DNA of 64,000 nucleotides from Sphingomonas phyllosphaerae. Lineage in GTDB: Bacteria > Pseudomonadota > Alphaproteobacteria > Sphingomonadales > Sphingomonadaceae. A program made the translations under genes and the position numbers. Within the stretch, counting starts at the first letter, position 1; each line of letters begins with the position of its first letter. Under the pieces are notes generated by a model, which was given only the letters and a program-made list of their open reading frames with translations, did not search any database and was not told the origin of the DNA. This document shows, piece by piece, positions 36,975 through 45,473 of this stretch. Where the stretch lies: contig JAQIJC010000001.1 in NCBI GenBank assembly GCA_036946405.1, positions 1,495,001-1,559,000 of the forward strand, read 5' to 3'.

Positions 36975-37616
36975 TCATTTCGGGCTGACGGCATTCACCG
37001 GTGCCAGCGTCGCCGCTGGTGTCGCCACGGGAGCGGCAACTGTTGTCGAAGCGGCAGCACCTACCACCATTGGCTCGGCACCGGCGGCTGCCATCGCAAG
37101 CGGAACGTCCTCATCAAGGAAGCCTTTAACCACAGTGCCCGCGGGAACGGTTGCGCTGGTACCGGTGACGAAGAAGCCGGCAACCGGAAGCAACACAGCT
37201 GCGCCAACGACGCCTGCGGTACCCGCGGTGCCCTTATCGTCGAACGCACCCGAGAGCCTGATCTGCCTGCCGTTGACGGTCACGTAGAGGACGCGAGCGC
37301 CGAGGTGCCCGGACTTGCCCCACATGCCCTTGTTCTTCACGTCGGTGATCTCGCCCATTGCGGGGCTGCCCACCGGAATGACAGTCACACCTTGAACGAT
37401 GACCGGCTCGGCCGTTTCCAGGTGGACGCGTTGACCGACCCGCAATTTCTTGCCTTTCGTCGTCAGCTCCTCGGAAAGTCTGAGAGGCACTTCCGTACCG
37501 GTACGCAGCACGGCCGAGTTGGTGGTCGGAGCCGCAATCGGAGCGGTGGCCATCTGTGCGCTTACAGGCACGGCAACGAGTAGTGCGCTCGCGAGCGCGC
37601 CAACGTTCTTGATCAT
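36975..37616 (-). CDS. Secreted protein, RcnB-like repeat absent; conserved sphingomonad family
   Basis: 213 residues with a signal peptide (about 1-20). The core TEVPLRLSEELTTKGKKLRV followed by GQRVHLETAEPVIVQGVTVI and PVGSPAMGEITDVKNKG is shared with the partial gene at 63708 (TPVELMA..LFKLRVNKPVE..VPVGTPAFGQV), so this is a paralogous family. A hydrophobic Gly/Ala/Val patch follows (VVGAAVLLPVAGFFVTG). Probably periplasmic or envelope-bound; function unknown. Confidence 0.7.
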   Translation of the reverse strand: MIKNVGALASALLVAVPVSAQMATAPIAAPTTNSAVLRTGTEVPLRLSEELTTKGKKLRVGQRVHLETAEPVIVQGVTVIPVGSPAMGEITDVKNKGMWGKSGHLGARVLYVTVNGRQIRLSGAFDDKGTAGTAGVVGAAVLLPVAGFFVTGTSATVPAGTVVKGFLDEDVPLAMAAAGAEPMVVGAAASTTVAAPVATPAATLAPVNAVSPK

Positions 37617-37818
37617 CTTGAACCCCCATCTGCGCGGGTCCCCCGACCCGCAGTCACGAACATGCCGCTTCCTGTCGAAGGTGCAATGGCGCTAATCTAG
37701 ATTGTAAGGAATCGCACCGTGCTTCTTGTACCTTCCGCTAGGACACTCAGCATTGAGCCCCTTGAGGTTCCTTTACCAACCGCTGGTAAGACCCTGACCG
37801 ACCTGCTGGATAATCCAA
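37617..37818. other. Gap with divergent promoters
   Basis: 202 bp between the divergent secreted protein gene and the diguanylate cyclase gene. AT-richer stretches (CTAATCTAGATTGTAAGGAA) may hold promoters; CTAATCTAGATTGTAAG is partly palindromic. No gene. Confidence 0.4.
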
Positions 37819-38907
37819 GTGCCGACACTCGACTCTGCCACTGTCCACCTGTGCACCGTGCTGTCGAGCCTCTCGTTTGGCCTGCTGTTCGTTGCCCTTT
37901 GGCTCATACGAGAGCGAGGCTTCTTCTACCTGCTGTGCGGGGGCGCTAACCTCACATACGCTGCGACCCTAGCCGGCTTCAGCGTGCCCACTCACAGCGT
38001 CGCGGTGTCGACCGCCCTCTGCTTGGGCGTTGGCGCCTACAACAGCTACATGCTCGCGGCTCTCCGGCACTTTCAAGGCAAGCGAGCCGCAAACTGGCTC
38101 GTCGTCGCGCTGCCGGCACTATCCGGGCTCGCCTTTCTGGTCTTCGCCATCGATCCCGCCGGCATCCCGGCCGCCCGCATGGCCAACTCAATCGTTCTTG
38201 GCGTCTCAACGTTGGTCGTCGGCTTGATCTTTCTGCGTACCGCGGGATCACGCGCCCCGCGCAGTCAGCGGATCGTCGGCATCATTCAGATGGCGTACGT
38301 ACCCTCCTATATTGCCTCAGTCTTTCTGGATCTCGCCGGATTTGAGCAGCGCGATTGGCTTTCGCTCATCCCGCTGCTGAGCGACCAAGCACTGCTCGGC
38401 GTGCTCAATATCGCACTCCTTTCGATGCCCGGTGAACGCGCCGAAGCCGATCTTCGTGAGCAAGCGCTTCGTGATCCACTCACCGGGGTATGGAACCGCG
38501 CGGGGCTTGATTACCTTGGCAAGAAGACGGCCGCGCCCCTCGACGTGATCCTTTTTGACATCGACAACTTCAAGCAGTTGAATGATCAGTACGGCCACGC
38601 TGCTGGTGATGCGGTGCTAAAATCGCTTGCCTCTCAGGCTGCTGCTACCATCCCGAGCGATGGCCATCTCATCCGCCTTGGCGGCGACGAGTTTGCCGCC
38701 CTCGTGCCTACTTCGAACGATCCGCATCGAGGTGCAAAAGTCGCCGAAAAGCTGCTCCTGGCAGCGCGGATTGAGACGTCGTGCACGATCAGCGTTGGAG
38801 TAGCGCGAATGATGACTGACGAGGCAGACCTGCCTGCAACTTTCGAGCGTGCTGACAGGATGCTGTATGCAGCGAAAGCCAAGGGTCGGGACAGGGTGGC
38901 CGCTTAG
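37819..38907 (+). CDS. Membrane diguanylate cyclase (GGDEF)
   Basis: 362 residues, GTG start. About six membrane helices in the first 200 residues, then a GGDEF domain: DPLTGVWNRAGLDYLGKK, FDIDNFKQLNDQYGHAAGD and the active-site loop RLGGDEFAAL, all intact. Synthesises cyclic di-GMP from GTP; no RxxD inhibitory site is obvious before GGDEF. No EAL domain. As island cargo it could shift the host between motile and sessile states. Confidence 0.9.
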   Translation: MPTLDSATVHLCTVLSSLSFGLLFVALWLIRERGFFYLLCGGANLTYAATLAGFSVPTHSVAVSTALCLGVGAYNSYMLAALRHFQGKRAANWLVVALPALSGLAFLVFAIDPAGIPAARMANSIVLGVSTLVVGLIFLRTAGSRAPRSQRIVGIIQMAYVPSYIASVFLDLAGFEQRDWLSLIPLLSDQALLGVLNIALLSMPGERAEADLREQALRDPLTGVWNRAGLDYLGKKTAAPLDVILFDIDNFKQLNDQYGHAAGDAVLKSLASQAAATIPSDGHLIRLGGDEFAALVPTSNDPHRGAKVAEKLLLAARIETSCTISVGVARMMTDEADLPATFERADRMLYAAKAKGRDRVAA

Positions 38908-39009
38908 TAGGTCGCGTCTGCTAATCCAGAGAAATACGTATCCGATTGATTGAGCAGCGTTCCCTGTCGTAGCTGCCCGCCGCCTTCATTCGGGAGGCAG
39001 GGGGTATTG

Positions 39010-39498
39010 ATGAGGAAATTTGTAGCTGCAGTCTTTGCGGCAATGCTCGCGTGCGTGACTCAACCTGCTGCTGCGCAGATCACGGTTGAAGGTAACGGTG
39101 CTCGTGCCGATGGCGAATGGGGTGGTGAGCTGGGGATCGGCTACGGCTTCGGTGCAGCGGGCTTCAAGCTTACTCCGATCGTGGGCGCGCTTGTCTACGC
39201 TGGCGATAACGACCGCTACTTCGAAGATAACAACGGCGGAAACCCACGCTGCCGCGACGGCGATACCGGAAGGTACGCGAAAAGCAGCTACTGCGATAAC
39301 ACCGCTGTGAACATCTACGGCAAGGTCGAAGCCACCTATTCCATTCCGCTTGTCGCCACGATCGGGGCGGGTGTGCGCTTTAGCGAGCGCGACACTACTC
39401 CCTATGGCACTGTCGCTTTCCCGATCACGCCGGGCTTGAAGGTGAAGGGCAACATCGGCGACGGCTACTACGCTCTCGGCCTTCGGCTCGGTCTTTAA
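39010..39498 (+). CDS. Small secreted outer-membrane beta-barrel-like protein
   Basis: 162 residues from the ATG at 39010, with GGAGG upstream. Signal peptide RKFVAAVFAAMLACVTQPAA ending AQ. The mature part alternates short amphipathic strands (ELGIGYGFGAAGFKLTPIVG; ATIGAGVRFSERDTTPYGTV; GYYALGLRLGL) and has two Cys in RCRDGDTGRYAKSSYC. An eight-strand barrel is plausible. Followed closely by a lipoprotein gene. Confidence 0.7.
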   Translation: MRKFVAAVFAAMLACVTQPAAAQITVEGNGARADGEWGGELGIGYGFGAAGFKLTPIVGALVYAGDNDRYFEDNNGGNPRCRDGDTGRYAKSSYCDNTAVNIYGKVEATYSIPLVATIGAGVRFSERDTTPYGTVAFPITPGLKVKGNIGDGYYALGLRLGL

Positions 39499-39514
39499 TC
39501 GAGGGAATGGATCA

Positions 39515-39769
39515 ATGCGGCTGGGATTGGTGATCGGCTGTCTCGCCTTGGTGGCGACAGGCTGCATGAGCGAGCAGGCGGACGCAAAGCGGCGTTACTC
39601 ATTCTCGAGCGCGAAGAAGCGGTCTGGTCGGGTTCGCGGCCATTCCGGGTACGGCGCCCGGGGAACGACGGACGGCCCATGTCCATGTAACGGTGGGAAC
39701 GTCTGCATCGGACCGCGGGGAGGCCGGTACTGCATCACCAGCGGCGGTAATAAGCGCTACGGCGTGTAG
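39515..39769 (+). CDS. Small lipoprotein with PBCV-adaptor-like C-terminus
   Basis: 84 residues. Lipobox LVATGC with Cys17; a basic middle (KRRYSFSSAKKRSGRVRGHS); and a C-terminal motif CIGPRGGRYCITSGGNKRYG that resembles the short basic adaptor repeat GPRGG.Y...G.K.Y known from viral and bacterial surface proteins. Separated by 16 bp from the barrel-like gene, so both may act at the outer membrane. Confidence 0.7.
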   Translation: MRLGLVIGCLALVATGCMSEQADAKRRYSFSSAKKRSGRVRGHSGYGARGTTDGPCPCNGGNVCIGPRGGRYCITSGGNKRYGV

Positions 39770-39814
39770 GTGAGCCAAGGCGCGACGTCAGGACACGGCG
39801 TCGCGCTGTCTTCG

Positions 39815-40597
39815 TCAGCGTAGCACGTTGTTGAGATAGGCCGCCAGCCGAACGCCGCCCTTCTCAAGCTGCAACTCCATGCGCGGCGTGTTCTCGTAGA
39901 CGTACCGGTAGCCAAGCGAGATGTCGCCGGCAGCAGGGTACACCTGATCCCGCACGATCACGCTATCGGCCATCCATACCCTCGGATCAGCAGACGACCA
40001 TGCCTTGACGTCGGCCGGCGTGATGCGCGCGGTCAGCCACGCCGCCATCTCGAAATACGAAAGTTGCTCGTCGTCGACCAGTAGCGAGTCCCAGACGCTG
40101 TGCAGGTTGGTCGGTTTGCCGAACCACGTCACCTTCAGGTCGTTGCCGCCGCGATCTGTGCCGTTGCCGTTGTGGAGCGGCTGCGCGAGGTCGCCTACGA
40201 TGTGGATGATGAAACGTAGCGCCATGCGCTTGTCGTCGGCAGATGCCTTCCGGTCCCGTAGCGTAGCGCTGAACCGATCAAGCGCGGTGAGCGCGTCGCC
40301 TTCCGTCGGCGTACCGACCTGATCGTAGGTCTTCCCGGCCGGTATGGTCACGTAGTGCCAAGGGCTCGCCGTCTCCTGCCAGAACGGCGCAGGATCGGAC
40401 TTCATGAAGTCGGGCCAGTTCGACGCTTCGGCCATCGTCTCTGTGCCCAGGATCCGCTTCACTGCGGCACGCGCTTTGCCGCTCAGGTGAGTGTCCGCGA
40501 TCTGGCCTACGACTCGGTGTCCCGTCTTGCCCCAAGCGAGTGCCGGGGCGGGAAGGAGCGCAAGTAGCGCGGCGGGAAAAGCAAGGACCAAACGCAT
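39815..40597 (-). CDS. S1/P1 nuclease
   Basis: 260 residues from the ATG at 40597. Signal peptide ends at ALA, exposing Trp as mature residue 1 (WGKTGHRVVGQIA), which is the required zinc ligand of S1/P1 nucleases. Further Zn ligands are visible in SPWHYVTIP, FIIHIVGDLAQPLHNG and LHSVWDS. A secreted, three-zinc, single-strand-specific nuclease/3'-nucleotidase. Island cargo near another nuclease-like gene at 41463. Confidence 0.9.
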   Translation of the reverse strand: MRLVLAFPAALLALLPAPALAWGKTGHRVVGQIADTHLSGKARAAVKRILGTETMAEASNWPDFMKSDPAPFWQETASPWHYVTIPAGKTYDQVGTPTEGDALTALDRFSATLRDRKASADDKRMALRFIIHIVGDLAQPLHNGNGTDRGGNDLKVTWFGKPTNLHSVWDSLLVDDEQLSYFEMAAWLTARITPADVKAWSSADPRVWMADSVIVRDQVYPAAGDISLGYRYVYENTPRMELQLEKGGVRLAAYLNNVLR

Positions 40598-40655
40598 AGC
40601 GGGCCAGTGCGCCCGCAAGGTGGCGTTTTCGTGTCTGGTCAGGTGCCCGCTTTGC

Positions 40656-41432
40656 CTAGGCGAGTTCCTCGCCAGCGAAAGCCTGCTCAACGAGGCGATC
40701 GAATATCGGATGAGCCTGTACGCGTCGTGCATTCGCCAGCCCAACCTCGCTGTCGTGGCTCAACCTGTTGGCTTCGGCGATGTGATAGAAGGCTACCACG
40801 TGATCGATGCGCGTGAACCTTACCCCTGATGCGACAAGCCGGACGTAGAAGTCCCAATCGTTGCAGTTGTGGAACGAGGGATCAAAGCCGGAAACGGCTA
40901 CGGCGGCTGACCGCCGTACGATGGACCAGCTTGGCCCAATGGCGCCGGTAAGTGCGAGTGCTGACAGGACATCACCACCGACCCAAGCGCATTCCGGCTC
41001 GCCCGAGGAGCCACATGGCCAGACTCGACGGAACTGGCCAACTACAACGTCAGCCTTCGGTTCAGCCCCAAGCATCGCCGCAGCAGCACCCGGCAACCAA
41101 ACATCGTCGCTGTCGAGAAACGCAACCCATTCGGCACGGGCCAACGCCAATCCGGCATTCCTCGCGGCAGATGCTCCGACATTGCGGGGAAGGAGGACCG
41201 CGTGGACGGATGGATGTTGGCCTTCAAGTGAACGAAGGATGCCAGCGGTCTGATCTGAGGACCCATCATCGACTAGGATGATGCGAGCCGGAGCAGGATT
41301 TTGCGATAGGACGCTTTCGACAGACTGCTCAACGGTACGCTCACGGTTGAAGCAAGGGATGACGACGTCGTAAGTCTCGCCGCTCACGTCGTGAGAAGGG
41401 CACAGTCCGGTTTGTAGCATGATCAAGCGCAT
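40656..41432 (-). CDS. Glycosyltransferase family 2
   Basis: 258 residues from the ATG at 41432; another ATG 12 bases later is possible. GT-A fold: YDVVIPCFNRERTVEQSVES, nucleotide-binding LVDDGSSDQTAG, and the DxD-like metal site AFLDSDDVW. The acceptor side contains FHNCNDWDFYVRL (ED/WD catalytic region). Uses an NDP-sugar; acceptor unknown. Isolated from other glycan genes on the island. Confidence 0.88.
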   Translation of the reverse strand: MRLIMLQTGLCPSHDVSGETYDVVIPCFNRERTVEQSVESVLSQNPAPARIILVDDGSSDQTAGILRSLEGQHPSVHAVLLPRNVGASAARNAGLALARAEWVAFLDSDDVWLPGAAAAMLGAEPKADVVVGQFRRVWPCGSSGEPECAWVGGDVLSALALTGAIGPSWSIVRRSAAVAVSGFDPSFHNCNDWDFYVRLVASGVRFTRIDHVVAFYHIAEANRLSHDSEVGLANARRVQAHPIFDRLVEQAFAGEELA

Positions 41433-41462
41433 AAGGCGGGACGCCGGTAAGGGCAACGCGAT

Positions 41463-41876
41463 CTAATTGGCGTCCTTGCACCCACGCATCTCATATAGGC
41501 GCCAATAGCGATCCCAGCGCGTGGCCGCTCCGGACGCCAACGCCGCACACGACAGTGATTGGCCATCCGGCAGCGTGCAGCGGGCGACGACGCGCTTATA
41601 GCTGGTGCCCACCGGCTGACAGCTGAGCCGCTTGCCGAGCGTCAGCCGCTCCATAATCCGGCGGCCGCGCTTCGCTGCACGATCGTCGCAGACATAGGAT
41701 CGGCGCTGCGATGCTGGCCGCCGGCAAGGTGCTGCGCTTTCGAAGTCCGGCGCCTGTACACCAGCCACGCGGATCTTCACGCCTGATCGGCACCACAGCG
41801 GGCCGTCACCATCATGAACGCGGACGACGTGGCAGACGAGCGGTGGCGGCGGGGCGGCGATCATGACGAGCGTCAT
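41463..41876 (-). CDS. Thermonuclease (SNase)-like protein
   Basis: 137 residues from the ATG at 41876; two other ATGs are possible. VCHVVRVHDGDGPLWCRSGV then KIRVAGVQAPD resembles the staphylococcal nuclease OB-fold start, with an Asp near Asp21 and an Arg near Arg35, and several Cys not seen in the classical enzyme. The later catalytic Glu/Arg are uncertain, so it may be a divergent or inactive SNase. Possibly exported. Confidence 0.7.
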   Translation of the reverse strand: MTLVMIAAPPPPLVCHVVRVHDGDGPLWCRSGVKIRVAGVQAPDFESAAPCRRPASQRRSYVCDDRAAKRGRRIMERLTLGKRLSCQPVGTSYKRVVARCTLPDGQSLSCAALASGAATRWDRYWRLYEMRGCKDAN

Positions 41877-41981
41877 GTCAGTAAACCAGTGTTCCCGCAA
41901 TGTTCTTGCGAGTTAACGCGGCATCGGCGTAGCTTGCCGCCACCGCCGATCGACGGCGCACCGACATCGAGGAGCCTTGGC

Positions 41982-42065
41982 ATGGCGCACGATCTCCTGC
42001 TGCGTGCGGCTGCGCGCGCGATCTATGACGCCTGCTATCTGAGCGACGATTGGCCTGCGACCTGA
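41982..42065 (+). CDS. Possible 27-residue peptide
   Basis: ATG with GAGGAG 8 nt upstream encoding MAHDLLLRAAARAIYDACYL then SDDWPAT. Helical and amphipathic. Only the ribosome binding site supports it. Confidence 0.3.
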   Translation: MAHDLLLRAAARAIYDACYLSDDWPAT

Positions 42066-42069
42066 CCGT

Positions 42070-42570
42070 TCACGAGTTGTCGCCACCGCCAACGACGAAG
42101 TCGGTGAAATACGCACCATCCACGTTACCGCGATACCCATCGTGTTGAAGCTGCTGGTTCACGGCAGCCACGATGCGGGTGAGCATCTCCGCCTTACCGG
42201 CGTCCGTCATGACCGTGTCTTGAGGCATATCGGCGAGCGCCATCAGGATGGCCGATCGCAGAGCAGGATCATCATTCTTCAGCGCGCCGTTGGTCGCGGC
42301 ATAGTGGGTAGAGAGAGACACGCCCGCGTTGATGACGGCATCGCTGTCCTTGACGTTGATGACGATCTCTGGATCGAAGGTGTAGTAGAGAGGCTGGGGC
42401 TGACGTATTAATTCGGCCGGCACCGCATCCGCGTCCGCCGCGACATGATCGGCGTCGTTATCGATTTTGCCCGCCAAACCATCCCGCTGCATCCAAACGC
42501 CGATAGCCGTGCCGGCTGCCACGACGAGCAACGCCACCAAAGCGGCCAGGACTTTCGTTTTCTTCGCCAC
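42070..42570 (-). CDS. Orphan FliL-like protein
   Basis: 166 residues, GTG start. One N-terminal membrane helix (LAALVALLVVAAGTAIGVW), then the FliL core: YYTFDPEIVINVKDSDAVIN, LSTHYAATNG and MLTRIVAAVNQQLQHDG ending in YFTDFVV. FliL supports flagellar stator function at the basal body. No flagellar genes are nearby, so this copy is either a modulator carried by the element or a FliL-fold protein with another job. Confidence 0.78.
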   Translation of the reverse strand: MAKKTKVLAALVALLVVAAGTAIGVWMQRDGLAGKIDNDADHVAADADAVPAELIRQPQPLYYTFDPEIVINVKDSDAVINAGVSLSTHYAATNGALKNDDPALRSAILMALADMPQDTVMTDAGKAEMLTRIVAAVNQQLQHDGYRGNVDGAYFTDFVVGGGDNS

Positions 42571-42803
42571 CCCTATACCCCGTGCGAAAGGCCAAACAGT
42601 CCGCCATCTGTGATATGGAAGGCGAATGGACGATAAGTCCTGTAGGCGCGCGAGCCTTTCTATCGGCCTAACCTTTTGGAAGAATATCCAGATTGCTCGC
42701 GCGCAAGCCCGCTTCTTAGACCGTCCCTACCGCTCCCTATGGCAAGCAGCGTGCCCAGCGCCGTGCCCATCGCCACGCGCTGATCAACCTGACGCTTCAG
42801 GTT

Positions 42804-43037
42804 TTGCGCGAGGCGGCTCAGCGGTCGGCGCGCGAAGCGGTCGGCACGATTGAGGTTCGGCTTGCGCTGAACGTCCTTCGCCCCTTCGTGCGGGAGCAGC
42901 GGCTGCTGACCGAGTTTTGGAAGGCCGCGACGGCCGAACCGCGGCACCCGTGGACGAGCTGTCACCTGCCGTACCGATGGATTGCGCAACGGCTGATCGA
43001 ACAGGGTGCGGAGGTTGAGGAGGCGAACCAGCCCTGA
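42804..43037 (+). CDS. Hypothetical protein, possibly 5'-truncated
   Basis: 77 residues from a TTG. The open frame with similar composition continues upstream to a TAG at 42717 (HRHALINLTLQVLREAAQRS) without ATG or GTG, so the gene may have lost its start. The sequence (LNVLRPFVREQRLLTEFWKA, HPWTSCHLPYRWIAQRLIEQ) looks like a regulator or phage protein; no family recognised. Confidence 0.45.
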   Translation: MREAAQRSAREAVGTIEVRLALNVLRPFVREQRLLTEFWKAATAEPRHPWTSCHLPYRWIAQRLIEQGAEVEEANQP

Positions 43038-43090
43038 GCTATCGAAAAGCTAAGGTGTTCGCGCCATCGGGCGTATCGACGCCCTGCCTC

Positions 43091-43255
43091 TCACCGGCGA
43101 AACATGTCGTGCGCGTCCGCCGCTCGTTCCTTCTCTTCCGCAAACCGGAGTATCATCTCACGGTCGGCTTGCCCGCTTACGCCGTCAGCGAGGCGACGGC
43201 AGCGAGCCGCTTCTAGCCTTAAGCTGGTGGCGTCAAAAATCGCCTTCATCGGCAT
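43091..43255 (-). CDS. Small conserved helical protein, copy 1
   Basis: 54 residues from the ATG at 43255 (GGGGGGAG upstream). TSLRLEAARCRRLADGVSGQ then ADREMILRFAEEKERAADAH is a helical pattern shared with the gene at 44761 (LRSEAARWRRVAEGLTSKGD). In both places it lies downstream of a CrpP/Rmf-like gene. Confidence 0.65.
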   Translation of the reverse strand: MPMKAIFDATSLRLEAARCRRLADGVSGQADREMILRFAEEKERAADAHDMFRR

Positions 43256-43392
43256 GCGCTCCCCCCGGGCCATGATTCTCACGGCTCAGCCCCGTCAGTG
43301 AGCTACAGGATGTTCGATCGATGCCGAAACCGGTTGGACGCCTAGCAAGCTCATCCTGCCTCAGTCGCACTAATTTACATCGTATAATCGCA

Positions 43393-43560
43393 TCAGGCTT
43401 TTACTACCGGCTTAATCAACACCGGTACTTTCGACGATGTGAATCCGCGAAGCCATTCCTCGCGTTCGCGCCACATCAATGGCGTTCGATAAGGGCAATC
43501 GTCGAAATTCAAATTAGGAGTTCCCGCGGCGACCACTCCCTCGGAGTACGGATTATGCAT
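43393..43560 (-). CDS. Rmf/CrpP-like small protein, copy 1
   Basis: 55 residues from the ATG at 43560. NPYSEGVVAAGTPNLNFDDC then PYRTPLMWREREEWLRGF has the Rmf/CrpP pattern: A/Y-x-G-x-A-A..CPY..........W..G. Rmf binds dormant ribosomes; CrpP-named proteins were linked to ciprofloxacin modification, a role that is debated. Function here unknown; a second copy lies at 45086. Confidence 0.65.
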   Translation of the reverse strand: MHNPYSEGVVAAGTPNLNFDDCPYRTPLMWREREEWLRGFTSSKVPVLIKPVVKA

Positions 43561-43754
43561 GGCAATTTCTGACCCTCCGTTTCTAAGTGATAGTACACGC
43601 ATAAATGCGCAATGCACTGAGGATCGCATAATAATTATTTGCCATGAAGAAGAGGCCGCTTCGGATCGATTAATTGTAGAAGAGTTAGTCCGTCGCTAAA
43701 GTGAACAAAGCTTTGTAGCTTGAGGCATCAGACCGGTCGTGAGGTCACTCGCAT

Positions 43755-43982
43755 ATGTGCGATCGCTACCGCATGACCGAGGCGCAGATCGCGCTTGCCG
43801 CCCGCTACGGTGTCGAGGCACCTTCCCCGCCCAATCACACGAGCCCGCCACCTGAGCTATTCTCCGACAAGCCGGCATATTTGGTGCGCTAGGAGGACGG
43901 CACCCGCACGCTCGACGTCATGCGATGGAACTTCCCATGGAAGGTGTCGGACACACTGGGTCACTCGCCGGTTAGCAATTAG
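43755..43982 (+). pseudogene. SRAP (YedK/HMCES) pseudogene, 5' part
   Basis: Starts MCDRYRMTEAQIALAARYGV then EAPSPPNHTSPPPELFSDKP, the N-terminus of SOS response-associated peptidase-like proteins with the catalytic Cys2. Codon 46 is TAG (43890-43892), after which the family sequence resumes (EDGTRTLDVMRWNFPWKV) for 29 codons and stops. A normal SRAP protein has about 200 residues, so the gene is both interrupted and truncated. Confidence 0.85.
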
Positions 43983-44175
43983 CAGCCGAGGCGAAGCGCA
44001 TCAATGAAGGTCGGCCCGAAAGCCAAGTGTTTAGGGTAGGGCATAGCTCCTTAATCTCAGCGCATGACGAGATCGAGCGCGCCAAGGCGGTGAGTTTGCG
44101 CATTTCTATGTGCGAGACATGCGGTCCAATTTCATTTCGTAGAGCGCAAAGGAGTTGCGTGCTATGTCAGCTATA

Positions 44176-44415
44176 TCACTCAAGTATTCCGGCATCGTGC
44201 TGGGAAATTCCGAGATCTAGCCTTTTGCGATCCACATCGATCGCCAGCGCAATCTCTCTTAATTCGGCTAATGCGCTATCCGCTACCTTGAGTATCGACA
44301 GAAGCCTATCTTTGATCTCGTTGTCAGACTGGCTAGCAATCCTGCCATATAGGTCGTCTAGTTCGTGCTGTATTTGCTCAATGTATGTCTCGGCGTTCAC
44401 TTGGCACTCGTTCAT
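44176..44415 (-). CDS. Hypothetical coiled-coil protein
   Basis: 79 residues from the ATG at 44415. Nearly all helical with coiled-coil-like spacing (YIEQIQHELDDLYGRIASQS; KVADSALAELREIALAIDVD). Lower GC than the surroundings. No family recognised. Confidence 0.5.
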   Translation of the reverse strand: MNECQVNAETYIEQIQHELDDLYGRIASQSDNEIKDRLLSILKVADSALAELREIALAIDVDRKRLDLGISQHDAGILE

Positions 44416-44536
44416 CACCAACATAGGTTTGAGTGCGTTATATCGCAAACGATTGTCAAGGCGTTACCCGATAATGCTTTAAGCGCTATTGCGAGCCACG
44501 GTGCTTCACGCGTCCATGATCCCACCTCCTGAGCCG

Positions 44537-44695
44537 TTATGATCGCGCTTTGAGATCATTGGCGAACTTTCGGGCTTCCAGCTTGGTGTTGAAGAGCAGA
44601 TCCAGCCACCTGTCCTCCTCCGGGAGGTAGAGCCCCCACGGCCCATATGGCATCTCGCTGGTTCGACGGACGAGGACGCGAGGCGGTGCCTTCAT
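44537..44695 (-). CDS. Small hypothetical protein
   Basis: 52 residues: MKAPPRVLVRRTSEMPYGPW then GLYLPEEDRWLDLLFNTKLE and a basic helical end. The MPYGPWGLYLPEEDRWL core looks structured. Located behind the second CrpP cassette; weak ribosome binding site. No family recognised. Confidence 0.5.
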   Translation of the reverse strand: MKAPPRVLVRRTSEMPYGPWGLYLPEEDRWLDLLFNTKLEARKFANDLKARS

Positions 44696-44760
44696 CCCGG
44701 CGCTCGTATGAATCATGCATCGTTATGCCAAGCGGATCGCGAATCTCTCGAGAAGTTCGA

Positions 44761-44973
44761 TCAGATGTCGGCCCGCGAGGACGGTTCTGCGCCAAGTCCG
44801 CCTATCTTAGCTTGGCTGCGCTCCCATGAAGCCGCTGCCCGCTCAGTTTCCTCTGCCAGGCGGATGATGATGGCACGGTCGCCCTTGCTGGTCAGGCCCT
44901 CGGCCACTCGCCGCCACCGGGCTGCCTCGCTTCGAAGGCGAGAGCCGTTGGTCAATTGTGGATGCTCAACCAC
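44761..44973 (-). CDS. Small conserved helical protein, copy 2
   Basis: 70 residues, GTG start. GSRLRSEAARWRRVAEGLTS then KGDRAIIIRLAEETERAAAS parallels the gene at 43091. Preceded on its strand by the CrpP-like gene at 45086, as in the other cassette. Confidence 0.65.
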   Translation of the reverse strand: MVEHPQLTNGSRLRSEAARWRRVAEGLTSKGDRAIIIRLAEETERAAASWERSQAKIGGLGAEPSSRADI

Positions 44974-45085
44974 CTGTCGCGCCTCCGCTTCATGAGCGAT
45001 CGATGAAGGCGGCGTGGCTAATGGTGTTTGCTAATTTAGGCCAATGGCTCTGTCTTACAATGTAGGCGGTTCATCGGATTTTAGG

Positions 45086-45256
45086 CTAAGCTGTCCGCGA
45101 GGCAGCCCCGCCGCGATCCTCGCGGTACAAGGAGAAACCTCGCAGCCAGTCGGCACGCTCACGCGCAACAAGCGTGGTTCGATAAGGACAATCTGCCGCC
45201 GACGCCTGACGTGTTGCGCCCGCTTTCAAGCCCTCAGCATAAGCATTCTGTACCAT
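45086..45256 (-). CDS. Rmf/CrpP-like small protein, copy 2
   Basis: 56 residues: MVQNAYAEGLKAGATRQASA then ADCPYRTTLVARERADWLRG and a basic tail. The NAYAEG..AG....CPY....R..WLRGF pattern matches the Rmf/CrpP group and the copy at 43393. GGGG lies 6 nt before the ATG. Confidence 0.68.
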   Translation of the reverse strand: MVQNAYAEGLKAGATRQASAADCPYRTTLVARERADWLRGFSLYREDRGGAASRTA

Positions 45257-45377
45257 GTCCGACCCCTTGCGACTCGCGAACCCTCCCCGCAGCCATGTCC
45301 TACATTGGTTACATGATCATGGTAAACAAAGGTTAATAAGCGCGAGGCTTCAGGTGACCAAGGGAGGGTTCGGAGAC

Positions 45378-45403
45378 AAGACGCCCGGCACAACGGCCGG
45401 GCG
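45378..45403 (-). terminator. Hairpin downstream of the BLUF gene
   Basis: CGCCCGGC..GGCCGGGCG stem, followed on the minus strand by GTCTTGTC, a weak T-tract. The hairpin and about 30 flanking bases (GAGGTCAGGA..CC..AGG..GGGGCA) recur at 46395-46442, so this is also a repeated unit. Confidence 0.5.
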
Positions 45404-45473
45404 AGGTCAGGAACCCTCAGGTAGGGGCACGAGATAGGTGTTAGATGATCGATGAGGCTACAAGCGAGCCGGA

